From Hyphomicrobiales bacterium (GTDB lineage Bacteria; Pseudomonadota; Alphaproteobacteria; Rhizobiales; Beijerinckiaceae), in assembly GCA_930633495.1 (NCBI GenBank), contig CAKNFJ010000001.1:5078541-5142540 (forward strand): a stretch of DNA of 64,000 bases, given 5' to 3'. Under the pieces are notes generated by a model. The model worked only from the letters and a program-made list of their open reading frames with translations, did not search any database and was not told where the DNA came from. The position numbers and the translations under genes were made by a program. Below are positions 40,599 to 51,404 of this stretch, one piece after another (the stretch's first letter is position 1; each line of letters starts with the position of its first letter).

Positions 40599-41477
40599 TC
40601 AGCCTTCGTCGGTCAGGACCTGGACCGCTTCGAAGAAGCTGCGGACCAGCGGCAGGCGCCGGCGCTCGGCCCGGCAGGCCGCATACTCGCCGACCTCGAA
40701 ATTCGCGCCGGTAATCGCAAGGCGCCTGAGCTCGGGAACGGTCTTGAACTCGGCGTCGAAAATGACGCCTAGCCCGAATCCGGCCGCCACCGCCTCGCGC
40801 ACGGCTTCGCGCGACTGCACTTCGAGGAGATTGGCCGGCTTGACGCCTGCCGCCGCCAAGCGGTCCTCGAACACCTCGCGGGTGATCGAGCCGCGTTCGC
40901 GCAGGACGATGTCCTGCCCGGCAAAGGCCTCGATCGGGAGGCTGCCATGCCGCGCCAGCTCATGCGTGCTCGCAACGAAGGCGACGAGATTGTCCGAGCG
41001 CAGCTTGACGCTGTGGATGCGCGGGTCGGAGTTCGGCCGGGCCGTGATCGCGACATCGGCGGCGAAGTCCATGATCTGGTCGACGACCTCGGACGAATTC
41101 CCGATGGTCAGCGAGAAGGTCAGGCCCGGATATTTTTCCCGCATGCGGGCCAGCGCCGTCATGACGTGGGTGGCGCTGTCGGCCGCGATGCGCAAGTGGC
41201 CGCGCTGCAGGGTGCGTGTGCCCGCGAGCAGCGCCTGCGCCTCGTCCTGGGCCGTGAAGAGTCGGGCTGTGATCACGAACAGGCTTTGGCCGAGCGGCGT
41301 CAGCCGGACCTGTCGGCCGGCGCGGTCGAAAAGGCGCACGCCATAGGCGTCTTCCAGCGCCCGGACCTGGGCGGACAGCGTCGGCTGGCTGACATTTCGC
41401 GCCTTCGCCGCGCCGGTGAAGCTCTCCGCCTCGGCGACGGCGTGGAAGGCGGCAAGGCCCGAATAGCTGACCGACAT
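40599..41477 (-). CDS. LysR-type regulator divergent from phnW
   Basis: A 292-residue LysR protein: N-terminal winged HTH (FHAVAEAESFTGAAKARNVS then QPTLSAQVRALEDAYG) and a C-terminal periplasmic-binding-like effector domain (RGHLRIAADSATHVM, REAVREAVAAGFGLGVIFD). Divergent placement from phnW-phnA-phnY, with a 19-bp palindrome in the gap, makes it the probable activator of that operon. It is clearly paralogous to the LysR protein at 50394-51263 (shared LRI-ADS, REAVR--VAAG-G-G and C-terminal FF-A-Q). A phosphonate inducer is inferred. Confidence 0.88.
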   Translation of the reverse strand: MSVSYSGLAAFHAVAEAESFTGAAKARNVSQPTLSAQVRALEDAYGVRLFDRAGRQVRLTPLGQSLFVITARLFTAQDEAQALLAGTRTLQRGHLRIAADSATHVMTALARMREKYPGLTFSLTIGNSSEVVDQIMDFAADVAITARPNSDPRIHSVKLRSDNLVAFVASTHELARHGSLPIEAFAGQDIVLRERGSITREVFEDRLAAAGVKPANLLEVQSREAVREAVAAGFGLGVIFDAEFKTVPELRRLAITGANFEVGEYAACRAERRRLPLVRSFFEAVQVLTDEG

Positions 41478-41479
41478 AC

Positions 41480-41501
41480 CTATAGATCCTATCTATAGAA
41501 T
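41480..41501. promoter_or_regulatory. LysR operator between the regulator and phnW
   Basis: CTATAGAT-CCT-ATCTATAG (41480-41498) is a perfect 8-3-8 palindrome, with T-N11-A symmetry, 3 bp from the regulator start. The overlapping 17-mer GATCCTATCTATAGAAT (41485-41501) matches 15 of 17 bases of the site upstream of the second LysR gene (51293-51309). Confidence 0.7.
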
Positions 41502-41582
41502 AGATGGAAACGATGTATTGGAACTATGTCAAGCTGCGGCCTAGCGTCGGGTCATCCGCTGCAACGACATTGCGAGAGCGCC

Positions 41583-42728
41583 ATGGCCCAAGCCCGCCGT
41601 CCTGCCTCTTCCGAAACCGGTGATCCGCTCCTGCTCACGCCCGGCCCGCTGACGACCAGCAAGGCCATCAAGGAGGCGATGGTGCATGACTGGGGCTCGC
41701 GCGACGCGACCTTCGTCGGCATCAACAAGGCCGTTCTCGAGGAGCTGCCGAAGATCATCCATGGCGGCGAGGATTTCGTCACCGTGCCGATGCAGGGCTC
41801 GGGCACCTTCGCCGTCGAGGCGATGCTGACCACCTTCGTACCGCGTGACGGCAAGATCCTGGTCCTGATCAACGGCGCCTATGGCCAGCGCGCCAAGCGC
41901 ATCCTGGAGATCGCCGGCCGCGCCGTCGCCGTGCACGAGACGGCCGAGGACACCCCGCCGGATCTCGCCGAGATCGACCGCATGCTGGTGGCCGACGCCG
42001 GCATCACCCATGTCTTCACCGTCCATTGCGAGACGACCAGCGGCATCCGCAACCCGGTCGAGGCGATCGCGGCGCTGGTCAAGCGCCATGGCCGCCGCCT
42101 GCTGATCGACTCGATGAGCGCCTTCGGCGCGCTGCCGCTCGACAGCCGCGAGGTCCATTTCGACGCCGTCGCCGCCTCCTCGAACAAGTGCATCCAGGGC
42201 GTCCCCGGCCTCGGCTTCGTCATCGCCCGCAAGAGCGCGCTCGCCGAGACCAAGGGCAACGCCACCACGCTGGTGCTCGACCTTCATGACCAGAATGCCG
42301 GCTTCGATCGCACGGGGCAGTACCGCTTCACCCCGCCGATCCACGTCATCGTCGCGTTCCATGCGGCCTTGCAGGAGTTCTGGGCCGAGGGCGGCGTCGC
42401 CGGGCGCGGCGAGCGCTATGCCGAGAACGCCCGCATCCTGATCGAGGGCATGGAAGGGCTCGGCTTCCGCACCTTGCTGCCAGCGGCCCGGCAGGCGCCG
42501 ATCATCGTCACCTTCCACATGCCGCAGGACAAGAACTTCGTCTTCCAGCGCTTCTACGACGCACTGAAGGACGCCGGCTACGTCATCTATCCGGGCAAGC
42601 TGACGGTCGCCGACAGCTTCCGCATTGGCTGCATCGGCGCGCTCGGCGCTCAGGACATGCGCGCCTTCGTCGCCACGGTGTCAGACGTCCTTGATGAGAT
42701 GGGCGTCGGCCTGAAATCGGCCGCGTGA
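41583..42728 (+). CDS. phnW: 2-aminoethylphosphonate--pyruvate transaminase
   Basis: The ATG at 41583 gives 381 residues. It is a fold-type I PLP enzyme. DPLLLTPGPLTTSKAIKEAM at the N-terminus and VAASSNKCIQGVPGLGFVIA (Schiff-base Lys) are PhnW signatures; RIGCIGALG lies near the C-terminus. It transfers the AEP amino group to pyruvate, giving phosphonoacetaldehyde and alanine, in the cytosol. It is first in an operon with phnA and phnY, so the aldehyde should be oxidised rather than hydrolysed; no phnX is present. Confidence 0.95.
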   Translation: MAQARRPASSETGDPLLLTPGPLTTSKAIKEAMVHDWGSRDATFVGINKAVLEELPKIIHGGEDFVTVPMQGSGTFAVEAMLTTFVPRDGKILVLINGAYGQRAKRILEIAGRAVAVHETAEDTPPDLAEIDRMLVADAGITHVFTVHCETTSGIRNPVEAIAALVKRHGRRLLIDSMSAFGALPLDSREVHFDAVAASSNKCIQGVPGLGFVIARKSALAETKGNATTLVLDLHDQNAGFDRTGQYRFTPPIHVIVAFHAALQEFWAEGGVAGRGERYAENARILIEGMEGLGFRTLLPAARQAPIIVTFHMPQDKNFVFQRFYDALKDAGYVIYPGKLTVADSFRIGCIGALGAQDMRAFVATVSDVLDEMGVGLKSAA

Positions 42729-42738
42729 GGAGCAGGTG

Positions 42739-43992
42739 ATGAACATGCATTCGAAGGTTGGCTCGGACGTCACCGCGAATGGCCGGGCCTATGCCCGGCC
42801 GCAGCGCCCGACGGTTGTGATCTGCATGGACGGCTCGGAGCCGGCCTATATCGAGGCGGCCAGCGCCAAGGGCCTGACGCCGAACCTCGACCGGATCATG
42901 AAGACCGGCGCCAGCACCCACGCCTATTCGGTGATCCCGAGCTTCACCAATCCGAACAACCTGTCGATCATCACCGGCCGGCCGCCGGCCGTGCACGGCA
43001 TCGCCGGCAACTTCTTCTACGACCGCGAGGCGAAGGAAGAGGTGATGATGAACGATGCCCGCTTCCTGCGGGCGCCGACGATCCTCGCGGAGTTCCAGAA
43101 GGCCGGCCTCAAGGTCGCGATGGTCACCGCCAAGGACAAGCTGCGCACCCTGCTCGGCAAAGGGCTGGACTTCGCCTCCGGCAGCGCGATCGCCTTCTCG
43201 TCGGAGAAGGCCGACAAGGCCAACAAGGCGGAGAACGGCATCGAGAACGTGCTCGGTTTCGTCGGCATGCCGGTGCCGTCGGTCTATTCGGCCGATCTTT
43301 CGGAGTTCGTCTTCGCCGCCGGCGTCAAGCTGCTCGAGAGCTTCAAGCCGGACCTGATGTATCTCTCGACCACCGACTATGTGCAGCACAAGGCGGCGCC
43401 CGGTTCGGAGATGGCGGACTCGTTCTACGCGATGTTCGACGGCTATGTCGGCAAGCTCGACGCGCTCGGCTGCACGCTGGTCATCACCGCCGACCACGGC
43501 ATGAACGACAAGCACCTCGCCAATGGCGAGCCGGATGTGGTCTATCTCCAGACCCTGATGGACGAATGGTACGGCAAGGGCACGATGCGCGTGATCCTGC
43601 CGATCACCGATCCTTACGTCGTCCACCACGGCGCACTCGGCTCCTTCGCAACCGTCTATCTGCCCGAGGGTGCCGACCAGACCGAGGTCGCGGCGCGCAT
43701 CTCCGGGATCGAGGGCATCGCTCTGGCGGTGACCTCGGCGGAAGCCTGCGAGCGCTTCGAGCTGCCGGCCGACCGGATCGGCGACGTCGTCGTGGTCTCG
43801 ACCCGTCAGAAGGTGATCGGTACCTCGCCGGAGAAGCACGATCTCTCGGGCCTGACCGAGCCGCTGCGCTCGCATGGCGGCATCACCGAGCAGCGCGTGC
43901 CGATGATCGCCAACCGGCCGATCACCGTTCCCGAGGGCCGGATCCTGCGCAATTTCGACGTCTTCGACGTCGCCCTGAACCTGGTGAACTGA
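42739..43992 (+). CDS. phnA: Phosphonoacetate hydrolase
   Basis: AGGAG 6 nt before the ATG at 42739 sets the start (417 residues). It belongs to the alkaline phosphatase superfamily: metal-site [13 protein letters not shown] near the N-terminus, nucleophile Thr in [17 protein letters not shown], and further ligands in [18 protein letters not shown] and RSHGG. It cleaves the C-P bond of phosphonoacetate to acetate and phosphate using two zinc ions. It sits between phnW and phnY, as expected for the phosphonoacetaldehyde-oxidation route. Confidence 0.95.
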   Translation: MNMHSKVGSDVTANGRAYARPQRPTVVICMDGSEPAYIEAASAKGLTPNLDRIMKTGASTHAYSVIPSFTNPNNLSIITGRPPAVHGIAGNFFYDREAKEEVMMNDARFLRAPTILAEFQKAGLKVAMVTAKDKLRTLLGKGLDFASGSAIAFSSEKADKANKAENGIENVLGFVGMPVPSVYSADLSEFVFAAGVKLLESFKPDLMYLSTTDYVQHKAAPGSEMADSFYAMFDGYVGKLDALGCTLVITADHGMNDKHLANGEPDVVYLQTLMDEWYGKGTMRVILPITDPYVVHHGALGSFATVYLPEGADQTEVAARISGIEGIALAVTSAEACERFELPADRIGDVVVVSTRQKVIGTSPEKHDLSGLTEPLRSHGGITEQRVPMIANRPITVPEGRILRNFDVFDVALNLVN

Positions 43993-43993
43993 G

Positions 43994-45445
43994 ATGAACG
44001 CGAGGGTGAAGCCGCCGGTGCGGCGCGAGGCGATGCGGATCGCCGGCAAGCTGGTCACGACCGACGACATGGTCGAGGTCAAGAACCCCTATGACGACAG
44101 CGTCGTCGGCCTCGTGCCGGCGGCCCGGCCGGAACATGTCCGCGAGGCCTTCGCCAAGGCGAAGGCGTTCAAGCCGAAGCTGACGCGCTACGAGCGCCAG
44201 CAGATCCTGCAGAAGACCGCCGAATTGCTGCGCGACCGCAAGGAGCTGTTCGCGAAGCTGATCACGGCGGAAGCCGGACTGTGCTGGAAGGATTCGCTCT
44301 ACGAGGCGAGCCGCGCCTACGACGTCTGGTCGTTTGCGGCGCAGCTCACCATCAAGGACGATGGCGAGATGTTCTCCTGCGACATCTCGCCGAACGGCAA
44401 GGCGCGCAAGATCTTCACCACGCGCCAGCCGCTGCTCGGCGTGATCTCGGCGATCACCCCGTTCAATCATCCGCTCAACATGGTCAGCCACAAGCTGGCG
44501 CCGGCGATCGCGACCAATAACCGCCTCGTGCTGAAGCCGACCGAGCTGACGCCGCTGACGGCGCTGGCGCTGGCCGACGTGCTCTACGAGGCCGGGCTAC
44601 CGCCGGAGATGCTCTCGGTCGTCACCGGCAACCCCTCGACCATGGGCGATGCGATGATCACCGATCCCGATGCGGATCTGGTGACCTTCACCGGCTCGGT
44701 CCGCGTCGGCAAGCACATCGCCAATACCGCCGGCTACAAGCGCATCGTGCTCGAGCTCGGCGGCAACGACCCGCTGATCGTCATGGAGGATGCTGATCTC
44801 GACAAGGCGGCCGAGCTCGCCGTCACCGGCGCGACCAAGAACTCGGGCCAGCGCTGCACGGCAGTGAAGCGCATCCTGGTGGTCGAGAGCGTCGCCGACG
44901 CCTTCTCCAAGCTCGTCGTCGAGAAGGCGAAGAAGCTGAAATGCGGCGATCCGATGGACCCGGAAACCGATGTCGGCTGCGTCATCAACGCCCGCTCGGC
45001 CTCGCTCTTCCAGGCTCGCGTCGACGACGCCGTCAGCAAGGGCGCCGAGGTTCTCTACGGCAAGCGGGCGGAAGGGGCGCTGTTCCACCCGACCGTGGTC
45101 GACAAGATCCCCTACACCTGCGAGCTGGTGCATGAGGAGACCTTCGGCCCGGTGATCCCGATCATCCGCGTGCCGAACGACATCGCCAAGGTGATCGCGA
45201 TCTCGAACTCCACCGCCTATGGTCTCTCTTCCGGCATCTGCACCAACCGCTACGATTACATCCAGCGCTTTGTCGCAGAGCTGGAGGTTGGCACGGTCAA
45301 TCTCTGGGAGGTCCCGGGCTACCGGATCGAGATGTCTCCCTTCGGCGGCATCAAGGACTCCGGCCTCGGCTACAAGGAGGGTGTGGTCGAAGCCATGAAG
45401 TCCTTCACCAACGTCAAGACGTGGTCGATGCCCTGGACCGCTTGA
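43994..45445 (+). CDS. phnY: Phosphonoacetaldehyde dehydrogenase
   Basis: The 483-residue aldehyde dehydrogenase starts 1 bp after the phnA stop. The ALDH motifs [16 protein letters not shown] (general-base Glu) and [17 protein letters not shown] (nucleophile Cys) are intact, and the end reads [18 protein letters not shown]. In Sinorhizobium meliloti the equivalent PhnY oxidises phosphonoacetaldehyde to phosphonoacetate with NAD+, linking PhnW to PhnA. Order and tight spacing here match that pathway. A strong terminator follows. Confidence 0.93.
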   Translation: MNARVKPPVRREAMRIAGKLVTTDDMVEVKNPYDDSVVGLVPAARPEHVREAFAKAKAFKPKLTRYERQQILQKTAELLRDRKELFAKLITAEAGLCWKDSLYEASRAYDVWSFAAQLTIKDDGEMFSCDISPNGKARKIFTTRQPLLGVISAITPFNHPLNMVSHKLAPAIATNNRLVLKPTELTPLTALALADVLYEAGLPPEMLSVVTGNPSTMGDAMITDPDADLVTFTGSVRVGKHIANTAGYKRIVLELGGNDPLIVMEDADLDKAAELAVTGATKNSGQRCTAVKRILVVESVADAFSKLVVEKAKKLKCGDPMDPETDVGCVINARSASLFQARVDDAVSKGAEVLYGKRAEGALFHPTVVDKIPYTCELVHEETFGPVIPIIRVPNDIAKVIAISNSTAYGLSSGICTNRYDYIQRFVAELEVGTVNLWEVPGYRIEMSPFGGIKDSGLGYKEGVVEAMKSFTNVKTWSMPWTA

Positions 45446-45456
45446 ACCACACAAAT

Positions 45457-45491
45457 AAACGCAGGCGGAAAAACCGCCTGCGTTTTATTTT
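45457..45491 (+). terminator. Rho-independent terminator after phnWAY
   Basis: AAACGCAGGCGG, a 5-nt A loop and CCGCCTGCGTTT make a 12-bp stem followed by TATTTTG, 11 bp after the phnY stop. It should separate the catabolic operon from the transporter genes or reduce read-through to them. Confidence 0.85.
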
Positions 45492-45547
45492 GTCAGGGGA
45501 AAACGCCGAAAGAGCGCTCCAACCAACCAGAACGAGGGGATGAGAAC

Positions 45548-46567
45548 ATGAAGAACTGGCTTGCTTCCTGCGTCATCGGAGCGTTCGCGCTCGCGCTTCC
45601 GGGCGTGGCCCAGGCGCAGAAAACGAAAGTGACGGTCTACACCGCGCTGGAGAACGACCAGCTTGCGCCGTTCAAGGCCTCGATCGAGAAGGCCGTGCCC
45701 GAGGCAGAGGTCGTCTGGGTCCGAGACTCCACCGGCGTCATCACCGCGCGCTTCCTGGCCGAGAAGGACAATCCGCGGGCCGATATGGTGATGGGTCTGG
45801 CTGCATCCAGCCTGCTGATGTTCGAGAAGGCCGGGCTGCTCGAAACCTACAAGCCCGCCGGCGCCGATGCGCTCAAGCCGGCGTTCCGCGATGCCAAGGA
45901 GCCCTATACCTGGACCGGCATGGACGCCTATCTCGGCGTCGTCTGCTTCAACACGGCGGAGGCCAAGGGCGTTCCGGTTCCGACCTCCTGGAAGGACCTG
46001 CTCAACCCGGCCCTCAAGGGCAAGATCGTGATGCCGCACCCGGCCTCGTCGGGCACCGGCTATCTGATGGTTGCCGGTTGGCTGCAGAGCATGGGCGAGA
46101 CCGAAGGCTGGAAGTTCATGGACGGCCTGCACGAGAACATCGGCGCCTATCTCCATTCCGGCTCGGCGCCTTGCGTCCAGGCGGCCCGCGGCGAGCGCAC
46201 GGTCGGCCTGGCGCTCGACATGCGCGGCGCCTCCGAGAAGAGCAAGGGCGCGCCGATGGAGGTCGTGATCCCGAAGGAGGGCGTGGGCTGGGAGATGGAA
46301 GCCAGCGCCATCGTCAAGGGAGCCAAGAACCTGGCTCTGGCCAAGAAGATCGCCGACTGGTCGACGACCAAGGAAGCCAACGAACTCTATTCCAAGACCT
46401 ATGCGGTCGTCGCTGCTCCCGGCGTCGGAACCAAGCCGGCGAACTATCCCGCCAATGCCGAGGAGGGAATGATCAAGAACGACCTCGGCTGGATGGCTGA
46501 CAACCGCGACCGCGTGCTCGCCGAATGGTCGAAGCGCTACGAGTCCAAGGCGGCGCCGAAGAACTGA
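45548..46567 (+). CDS. ABC transporter substrate-binding protein, putative 2-aminoethylphosphonate type
   Basis: A 339-residue periplasmic protein with a signal peptide (ending AQAQ). The mature part follows the family-1 iron/phosphonate binding-protein pattern: KVTVYTALENDQLAPFKASI, VVWVRDSTGVITARFLAEKD, PHPASSGTGYLMVAGWLQ and VGLALDMRG. In annotation schemes this group is the second AEP binding-protein type (PhnS2-like), found with a fused permease. Adjacency to phnWAY supports AEP or a related aminophosphonate as ligand; specificity is not proven. Confidence 0.85.
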   Translation: MKNWLASCVIGAFALALPGVAQAQKTKVTVYTALENDQLAPFKASIEKAVPEAEVVWVRDSTGVITARFLAEKDNPRADMVMGLAASSLLMFEKAGLLETYKPAGADALKPAFRDAKEPYTWTGMDAYLGVVCFNTAEAKGVPVPTSWKDLLNPALKGKIVMPHPASSGTGYLMVAGWLQSMGETEGWKFMDGLHENIGAYLHSGSAPCVQAARGERTVGLALDMRGASEKSKGAPMEVVIPKEGVGWEMEASAIVKGAKNLALAKKIADWSTTKEANELYSKTYAVVAAPGVGTKPANYPANAEEGMIKNDLGWMADNRDRVLAEWSKRYESKAAPKN

Positions 46568-46573
46568 GCCTGT

Positions 46574-46612
46574 GTCATGCCGCCGGCCGGCTCTTGTGGC
46601 CGGCGGCATGAC
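46574..46612 (+). other. Long hairpin between binding-protein and ATPase genes
   Basis: GTCATGCCGCCGGCC and GGCCGGCGGCATGAC form a perfect 15-bp stem with a 9-nt loop, 6 bp after the binding-protein stop. With no U-tract after it, it looks like a 3'-end stabiliser that keeps the binding-protein message more abundant than the membrane subunits, not a full terminator. Confidence 0.7.
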
Positions 46613-46703
46613 CTTTGCTCACCAACAGCCTCTCGACGCAGGAGAGCGGCTTCGCCGTTGCCCGCGAGCCCGATCTCTGCCCGTTCAGATGAAGGTCGCC
46701 ACC

Positions 46704-47791
<1,088 letters not shown>

Positions 47792-47795
<4 letters not shown>

Positions 47796-49507
47796 GCGAT
47801 CTCGCACAGCCGCTGACGATGACCGATGCGCCCATGAAGGCCTCGCCGATGCGGATCAGCGAGCGCCATGTCGCCGGGGCTTTGATCCTGGCGCTCTGCG
47901 CGGTGCTCGTCCTCATCATCGCCTTGCCGCTCTGGGCGCTGCTCTCGAAGAGCCTCGAGGACGTAAATGGACGCTTCGTCGGGCTGGCGAACTTCGTCAG
48001 CTATGCGACGAACCCGACGCTGTTCGCGTCCCTGCTCAACAGCCTTTTCGTCGCGAGCGTGACGACGGCGATCGTGGTTCCGCTGGCATTCCTCTATGCC
48101 TATGCCCTGCGCCGCAGCTGCATCCCCGCGAAGGGCATCTTCCATGCCGCGGCGATGATCCCGGTCTTCGCGCCATCGCTGCTCTCGGGTCTCGCTCTCA
48201 TCTACGTCTTCGGCAACCAGGGCATTCTCAAATCCTGGATGATGGGCGCCTCGCTCTATGGGCCGGTCGGCATCATCGCTGCGGAGGTGCTCTACAGCTT
48301 TCCCCATGCCATGCTGATCCTCGTCACGGCGCTGGCGCTGTCCGACGGTCGGCTGCGCGAGGCTGCGGAGGCGATGGGCACCACGCGCTGGCGGATCTTC
48401 CGGACGATCACCTTGCCCGGTGCGCGCTACGGCGTGATCAGCGCGGCCTTCGTGGTCTTCACGCTGGTTATCACCGATTTCGGCATTCCCAAGGTCATCG
48501 GCGGGCAGTTCAGCGTGCTCGCGACCGACGCCTACAAGCAGGTCGTCGGCCAGCAGAACTTCCCGATGGGCGCCGTGGTCGGCATCATCCTGCTGGTGCC
48601 GGCGGTCCTGGCCTTCTTCGTCGACCGCATGGTCCAGCGGCGCCAGAGCGCCATGCTCTCGGCCCGCGCCGTGCCCTATATTCCGCGCCCCGACCGGCGT
48701 CGCGATCTCGCCTTGCTTGGTTTCGTCGCCGTCATCGCGTTTGCCATCGTCGGCCCGTATGCGATCGCGTTCTGGGGCTCATTCGTCAAGTACTGGCCCT
48801 ACAACCTGTCCCTGACGCTCGCCAATTACGATTTCTCCGCGGTCGACCCGGATGGCTGGGCGCCCTATGGCAACTCGCTGCTGCTTGCCTCGCTCACCGC
48901 CGTGATCGGCACGTCGCTGATCTTCACCGGCGCCTATCTGATCGAGAAGGTGAAGCTCTTCCCGCGTCTGCGTGCCTTCGCCCAATTCCTGGCCATGCTG
49001 CCGATGGCGGTGCCCGGCCTCGTGCTCGGCCTCGGCTATGTCTTCTTCTACAATGCGGGCTGGAACCCGCTCGGCTTCCTGTACGGGACGCTGACGATCC
49101 TGGTGATCAACACCGTCGCCCATTTCTACACGGTCGGGCACATCACGGCGCTGACCAGCCTGAAGCAGCTCGACAGCGAGTTCGAATCCGTTTCCGCCTC
49201 GCTCAAGGTCCCGTTCTGGTCGACCTTCCGCCGCGTGACGGCGCCGATCTGCCTGCCGGCGATCCTCGACATCGCGGTCTATGTTTTCGTCAATGCGCTG
49301 ACCACCGTCTCGGCGGTGATCTTCCTCTATGGGGCGGATACCAAGCTCGCCTCGATCGCGATCGTGCATATGGACGAAGCGGGCGCCATGGCCTCGGCCG
49401 CCGGCATGGCGAGCATCATCATGATCACCGCCATTGCGGTGAAGCTGACGCATGCGGGGCTCGACAGGTTCGTCTTCGGCCGCCTGCAGCGTTGGCGGCA
49501 GCGCTGA
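47792..49507 (+). CDS. ABC transporter permease, fused double-domain, putative aminoethylphosphonate type
   Basis: A 571-residue inner-membrane protein with about 12 helices in two permease halves. The EAA loops are EAAEAMGTTRWRIFRTITLP in the first and a more divergent VSASLKVPFWSTFRRVTAP in the second. This fused form is the usual partner of PhnS2/PhnT2-type proteins. Its start overlaps the ATPase stop. With the binding protein and ATPase it makes a complete importer. The iron permease at 27913 is built the same way but belongs to another family branch. Confidence 0.9.
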
Positions 49508-49524
49508 TTTCATGCCGAACGCGA

Positions 49525-49616
49525 ACCGTCATTGCGAAGAGCGGAGCGACGCAGCAATCCAAGGGGCGTAGAGCTCTATGCCCTCTGGATTGCTTCGCTG
49601 CGCTCGCAATGACGGT
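49525..49616. repeat. REP-like palindromic element
   Basis: ACCGTCATTGCG at the left and CGCAATGACGGT at the right bound a long imperfect inverted repeat with inner arms GCAGCAATCCA and TGGATTGCTTCGCTGC around a 28-nt centre. It lies in the gap between permease and phosphoesterase genes. This CGTCATTGCGAG-type element is common between alphaproteobacterial genes. Confidence 0.75.
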
Positions 49617-49651
49617 CCGACTGCTTGCCGCAAGAAAGATCGAGACGAACC

Positions 49652-50383
49652 GTGCGCCTTGGAGTGATCGCCGATATCCACGGAAACCTGCCCGCGCTCG
49701 AAGCAGTGCTGGCGCGGCTCGACGAGATGTCCGTCGATCGCCTGATCAATCTCGGCGATTGTGCCTCCGGCCCGCTTTGGCCGGCCGAGACCGTCGCCTT
49801 GCTGCGCTCGCGCGCGATCAGCCATGTCAGGGGTAACCACGACCGGGTGCTGGGCGCGGCCTCGCCCGAGGCGTTGGGCGCATCCGACAACTATGCTTGG
49901 CAGGCTCTCGATCCGGAAGCCCGTGCGTGGCTCGCCGGTCTGCCGGCCGAGGCCACGGTCGAGGGGGCGCTCTGCTTCCATGCCAGCCCCGGTTGCGATG
50001 AGACCTACCTGATGGAGGAGGTGCATGACGGCCATCTTGTGCCGTCGCCGGTCGCGACGATCGAACAGCGCCTCGCCGGGCGGGTGGCGGCGCTGATGCT
50101 TTGCGGTCACAGCCATTTGCCGCGCGCCGTGCGGTTAGGCTCCGGTGCGGTCGTGCTCAACCCCGGCAGCGTCGGGAACCCGGCCTATCGCGACACGAAT
50201 CCCGCCCATGTTTCCGAAAGCGGCATGCCGCATGCCCGCTTCGCCGTGGTCACGCTCGGCGCGGAGATCGCGATCGAACACCATCTCGTCGTCTATGATT
50301 GGGAACGCGCTGCCGGACGCGCGGAGGCGAATATGCGCGCGGACTGGGCGCATGCCTTGCGGACCGGAACGGCCAAGCCCTGA
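49652..50383 (+). CDS. Metallophosphoesterase (YfcE/MJ0936-like)
   Basis: Starting at a GTG (49652), the 243-residue protein has the full calcineurin-like ligand set: GVIADIHGN (DxH), LINLGDCASGP (GD), VRGNHDRVL (GNHD), CFHASPG and MLCGHSHLP (GHxH), then NPGSVGNP. Such enzymes hydrolyse phosphodiesters or small phosphoesters with two metal ions. It lies at the end of the AEP transporter operon, separated by a REP-like element, and may release phosphate from a related substrate. That link is positional only. It is a different protein from the broken phosphoesterase at 8724. Confidence 0.85.
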   Translation: MRLGVIADIHGNLPALEAVLARLDEMSVDRLINLGDCASGPLWPAETVALLRSRAISHVRGNHDRVLGAASPEALGASDNYAWQALDPEARAWLAGLPAEATVEGALCFHASPGCDETYLMEEVHDGHLVPSPVATIEQRLAGRVAALMLCGHSHLPRAVRLGSGAVVLNPGSVGNPAYRDTNPAHVSESGMPHARFAVVTLGAEIAIEHHLVVYDWERAAGRAEANMRADWAHALRTGTAKP

Positions 50384-50393
50384 GGCGGCCCGC

Positions 50394-51263
50394 TCAGCCG
50401 CGCAGGGATTGCGCCAGCGCGAAAAAGGCCTGGATGGTCTTGCTGTTGCGGCGCTCGTGCAGGCAGATCAGCTTTTCGTGCATCAGAAGCGGTGGCCCGT
50501 CGAGCGCGATGCGCGTGAGCTGCGGGTCGTCCTCGCCGAATTCTGCGGCCGAGACGAAGCCGATACCGTCGCCGGCCGCCACGATGGCGCGCACGGCCTC
50601 GCGGCCTTCGGCCTCCACAGCGAACCGCAACGCGACGCCCTGTTCCGTGGCCCGCTGCTCCAGCAATTGCCGCGTGCGTGATCCGCGCTCGCGCATGACG
50701 AGCGGCCAACCGGCGAGATCCTGCAGGGAGAAGCTGGCCCCGGTCGCGGCGGGGTGAGCTTTCGCCGCGAAAGCGATGATCGGCGAGACGTTGAGGGGCA
50801 GCACGGCGAAAGGGCGCTCGTCGACCAACTCGCCGAGAACGCCGATCTCCGCGTCGTAACCGGTCAGCGTATCGACGATGCTGCCCGTGTTGCCGCGCGC
50901 GATCGAGACCTGAATGCCGGGATAACGCTCCCGGAAGGCGGTGAGCACGTCGAGAACGTGATGCACGGAGTCGGCCACGATCCGCAGCGTTCCCGTCCGC
51001 AGCGAGCGTTCCTCCTGCAACAGCTCCAGCGCTTGATCCTCCGCTCCGAACAGGCGGCGGGTGACGGCCAGCAATCTGTGGCCTGCCGGCGTCAGGACGA
51101 TCTGGCGATGGCGCCGGCTGAACAAGGCCACGTCATACTCCTCCTCCAGCTTGCGGACCTGATCGGAGATCGCCGGCTGGGTGAGGTGCAGGGCGTGCGC
51201 GGCCTTCGAAAAACCGCCTGAGATCGCAACGTGATGGAAGGCGCGAAGCTGGACATAGCGCAT
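50394..51263 (-). CDS. LysR-type regulator divergent from the pbfA-like gene
   Basis: A 289-residue LysR protein: HTH (FSKAAHALHLTQPAISDQVRK) plus effector domain (GTLRIVADSVHHVLDVL, ARGNTGSIVDTL, AVRAIVAAGDGIGFVS). It is paralogous to the regulator beside phnW. The gap to the divergent PLP-enzyme gene holds a site nearly identical to that at phnW. The two regulators may respond to different phosphonates while binding overlapping sites, or one may cross-regulate both operons. Confidence 0.88.
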   Translation of the reverse strand: MRYVQLRAFHHVAISGGFSKAAHALHLTQPAISDQVRKLEEEYDVALFSRRHRQIVLTPAGHRLLAVTRRLFGAEDQALELLQEERSLRTGTLRIVADSVHHVLDVLTAFRERYPGIQVSIARGNTGSIVDTLTGYDAEIGVLGELVDERPFAVLPLNVSPIIAFAAKAHPAATGASFSLQDLAGWPLVMRERGSRTRQLLEQRATEQGVALRFAVEAEGREAVRAIVAAGDGIGFVSAAEFGEDDPQLTRIALDGPPLLMHEKLICLHERRNSKTIQAFFALAQSLRG

Positions 51264-51292
51264 GGCGGGAAGTAGCCCGTGGATCGGTGGCT

Positions 51293-51309
51293 GATCCTAT
51301 CGCTAGAAT
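51293..51309. promoter_or_regulatory. LysR operator upstream of the pbfA-like gene
   Basis: GATCCTATCGCTAGAAT lies 30 bp from the LysR start and 96 bp from the PLP-enzyme start. It differs from the phnW site (41485-41501) only at two central bases (GC for TA). The shared arms GATCCTATC and TAGAAT suggest one binding specificity. Confidence 0.65.
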
Positions 51310-51404
51310 TTATTGAAGGATATGAATTAACGATTTTTCAGATCGTTGAAAGGCCGGCATCGTGAATCCCAACGCGCCCGATCGGCGCGAAACAGGAATC
51401 GGCC

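Noticed and set aside
40599..41477. The LysR gene as regulator of glpK
   Set aside because: It is convergent with glpK (14 bp apart) and divergent from phnW, with the operator in the phnW gap, so phnW is the more likely target.
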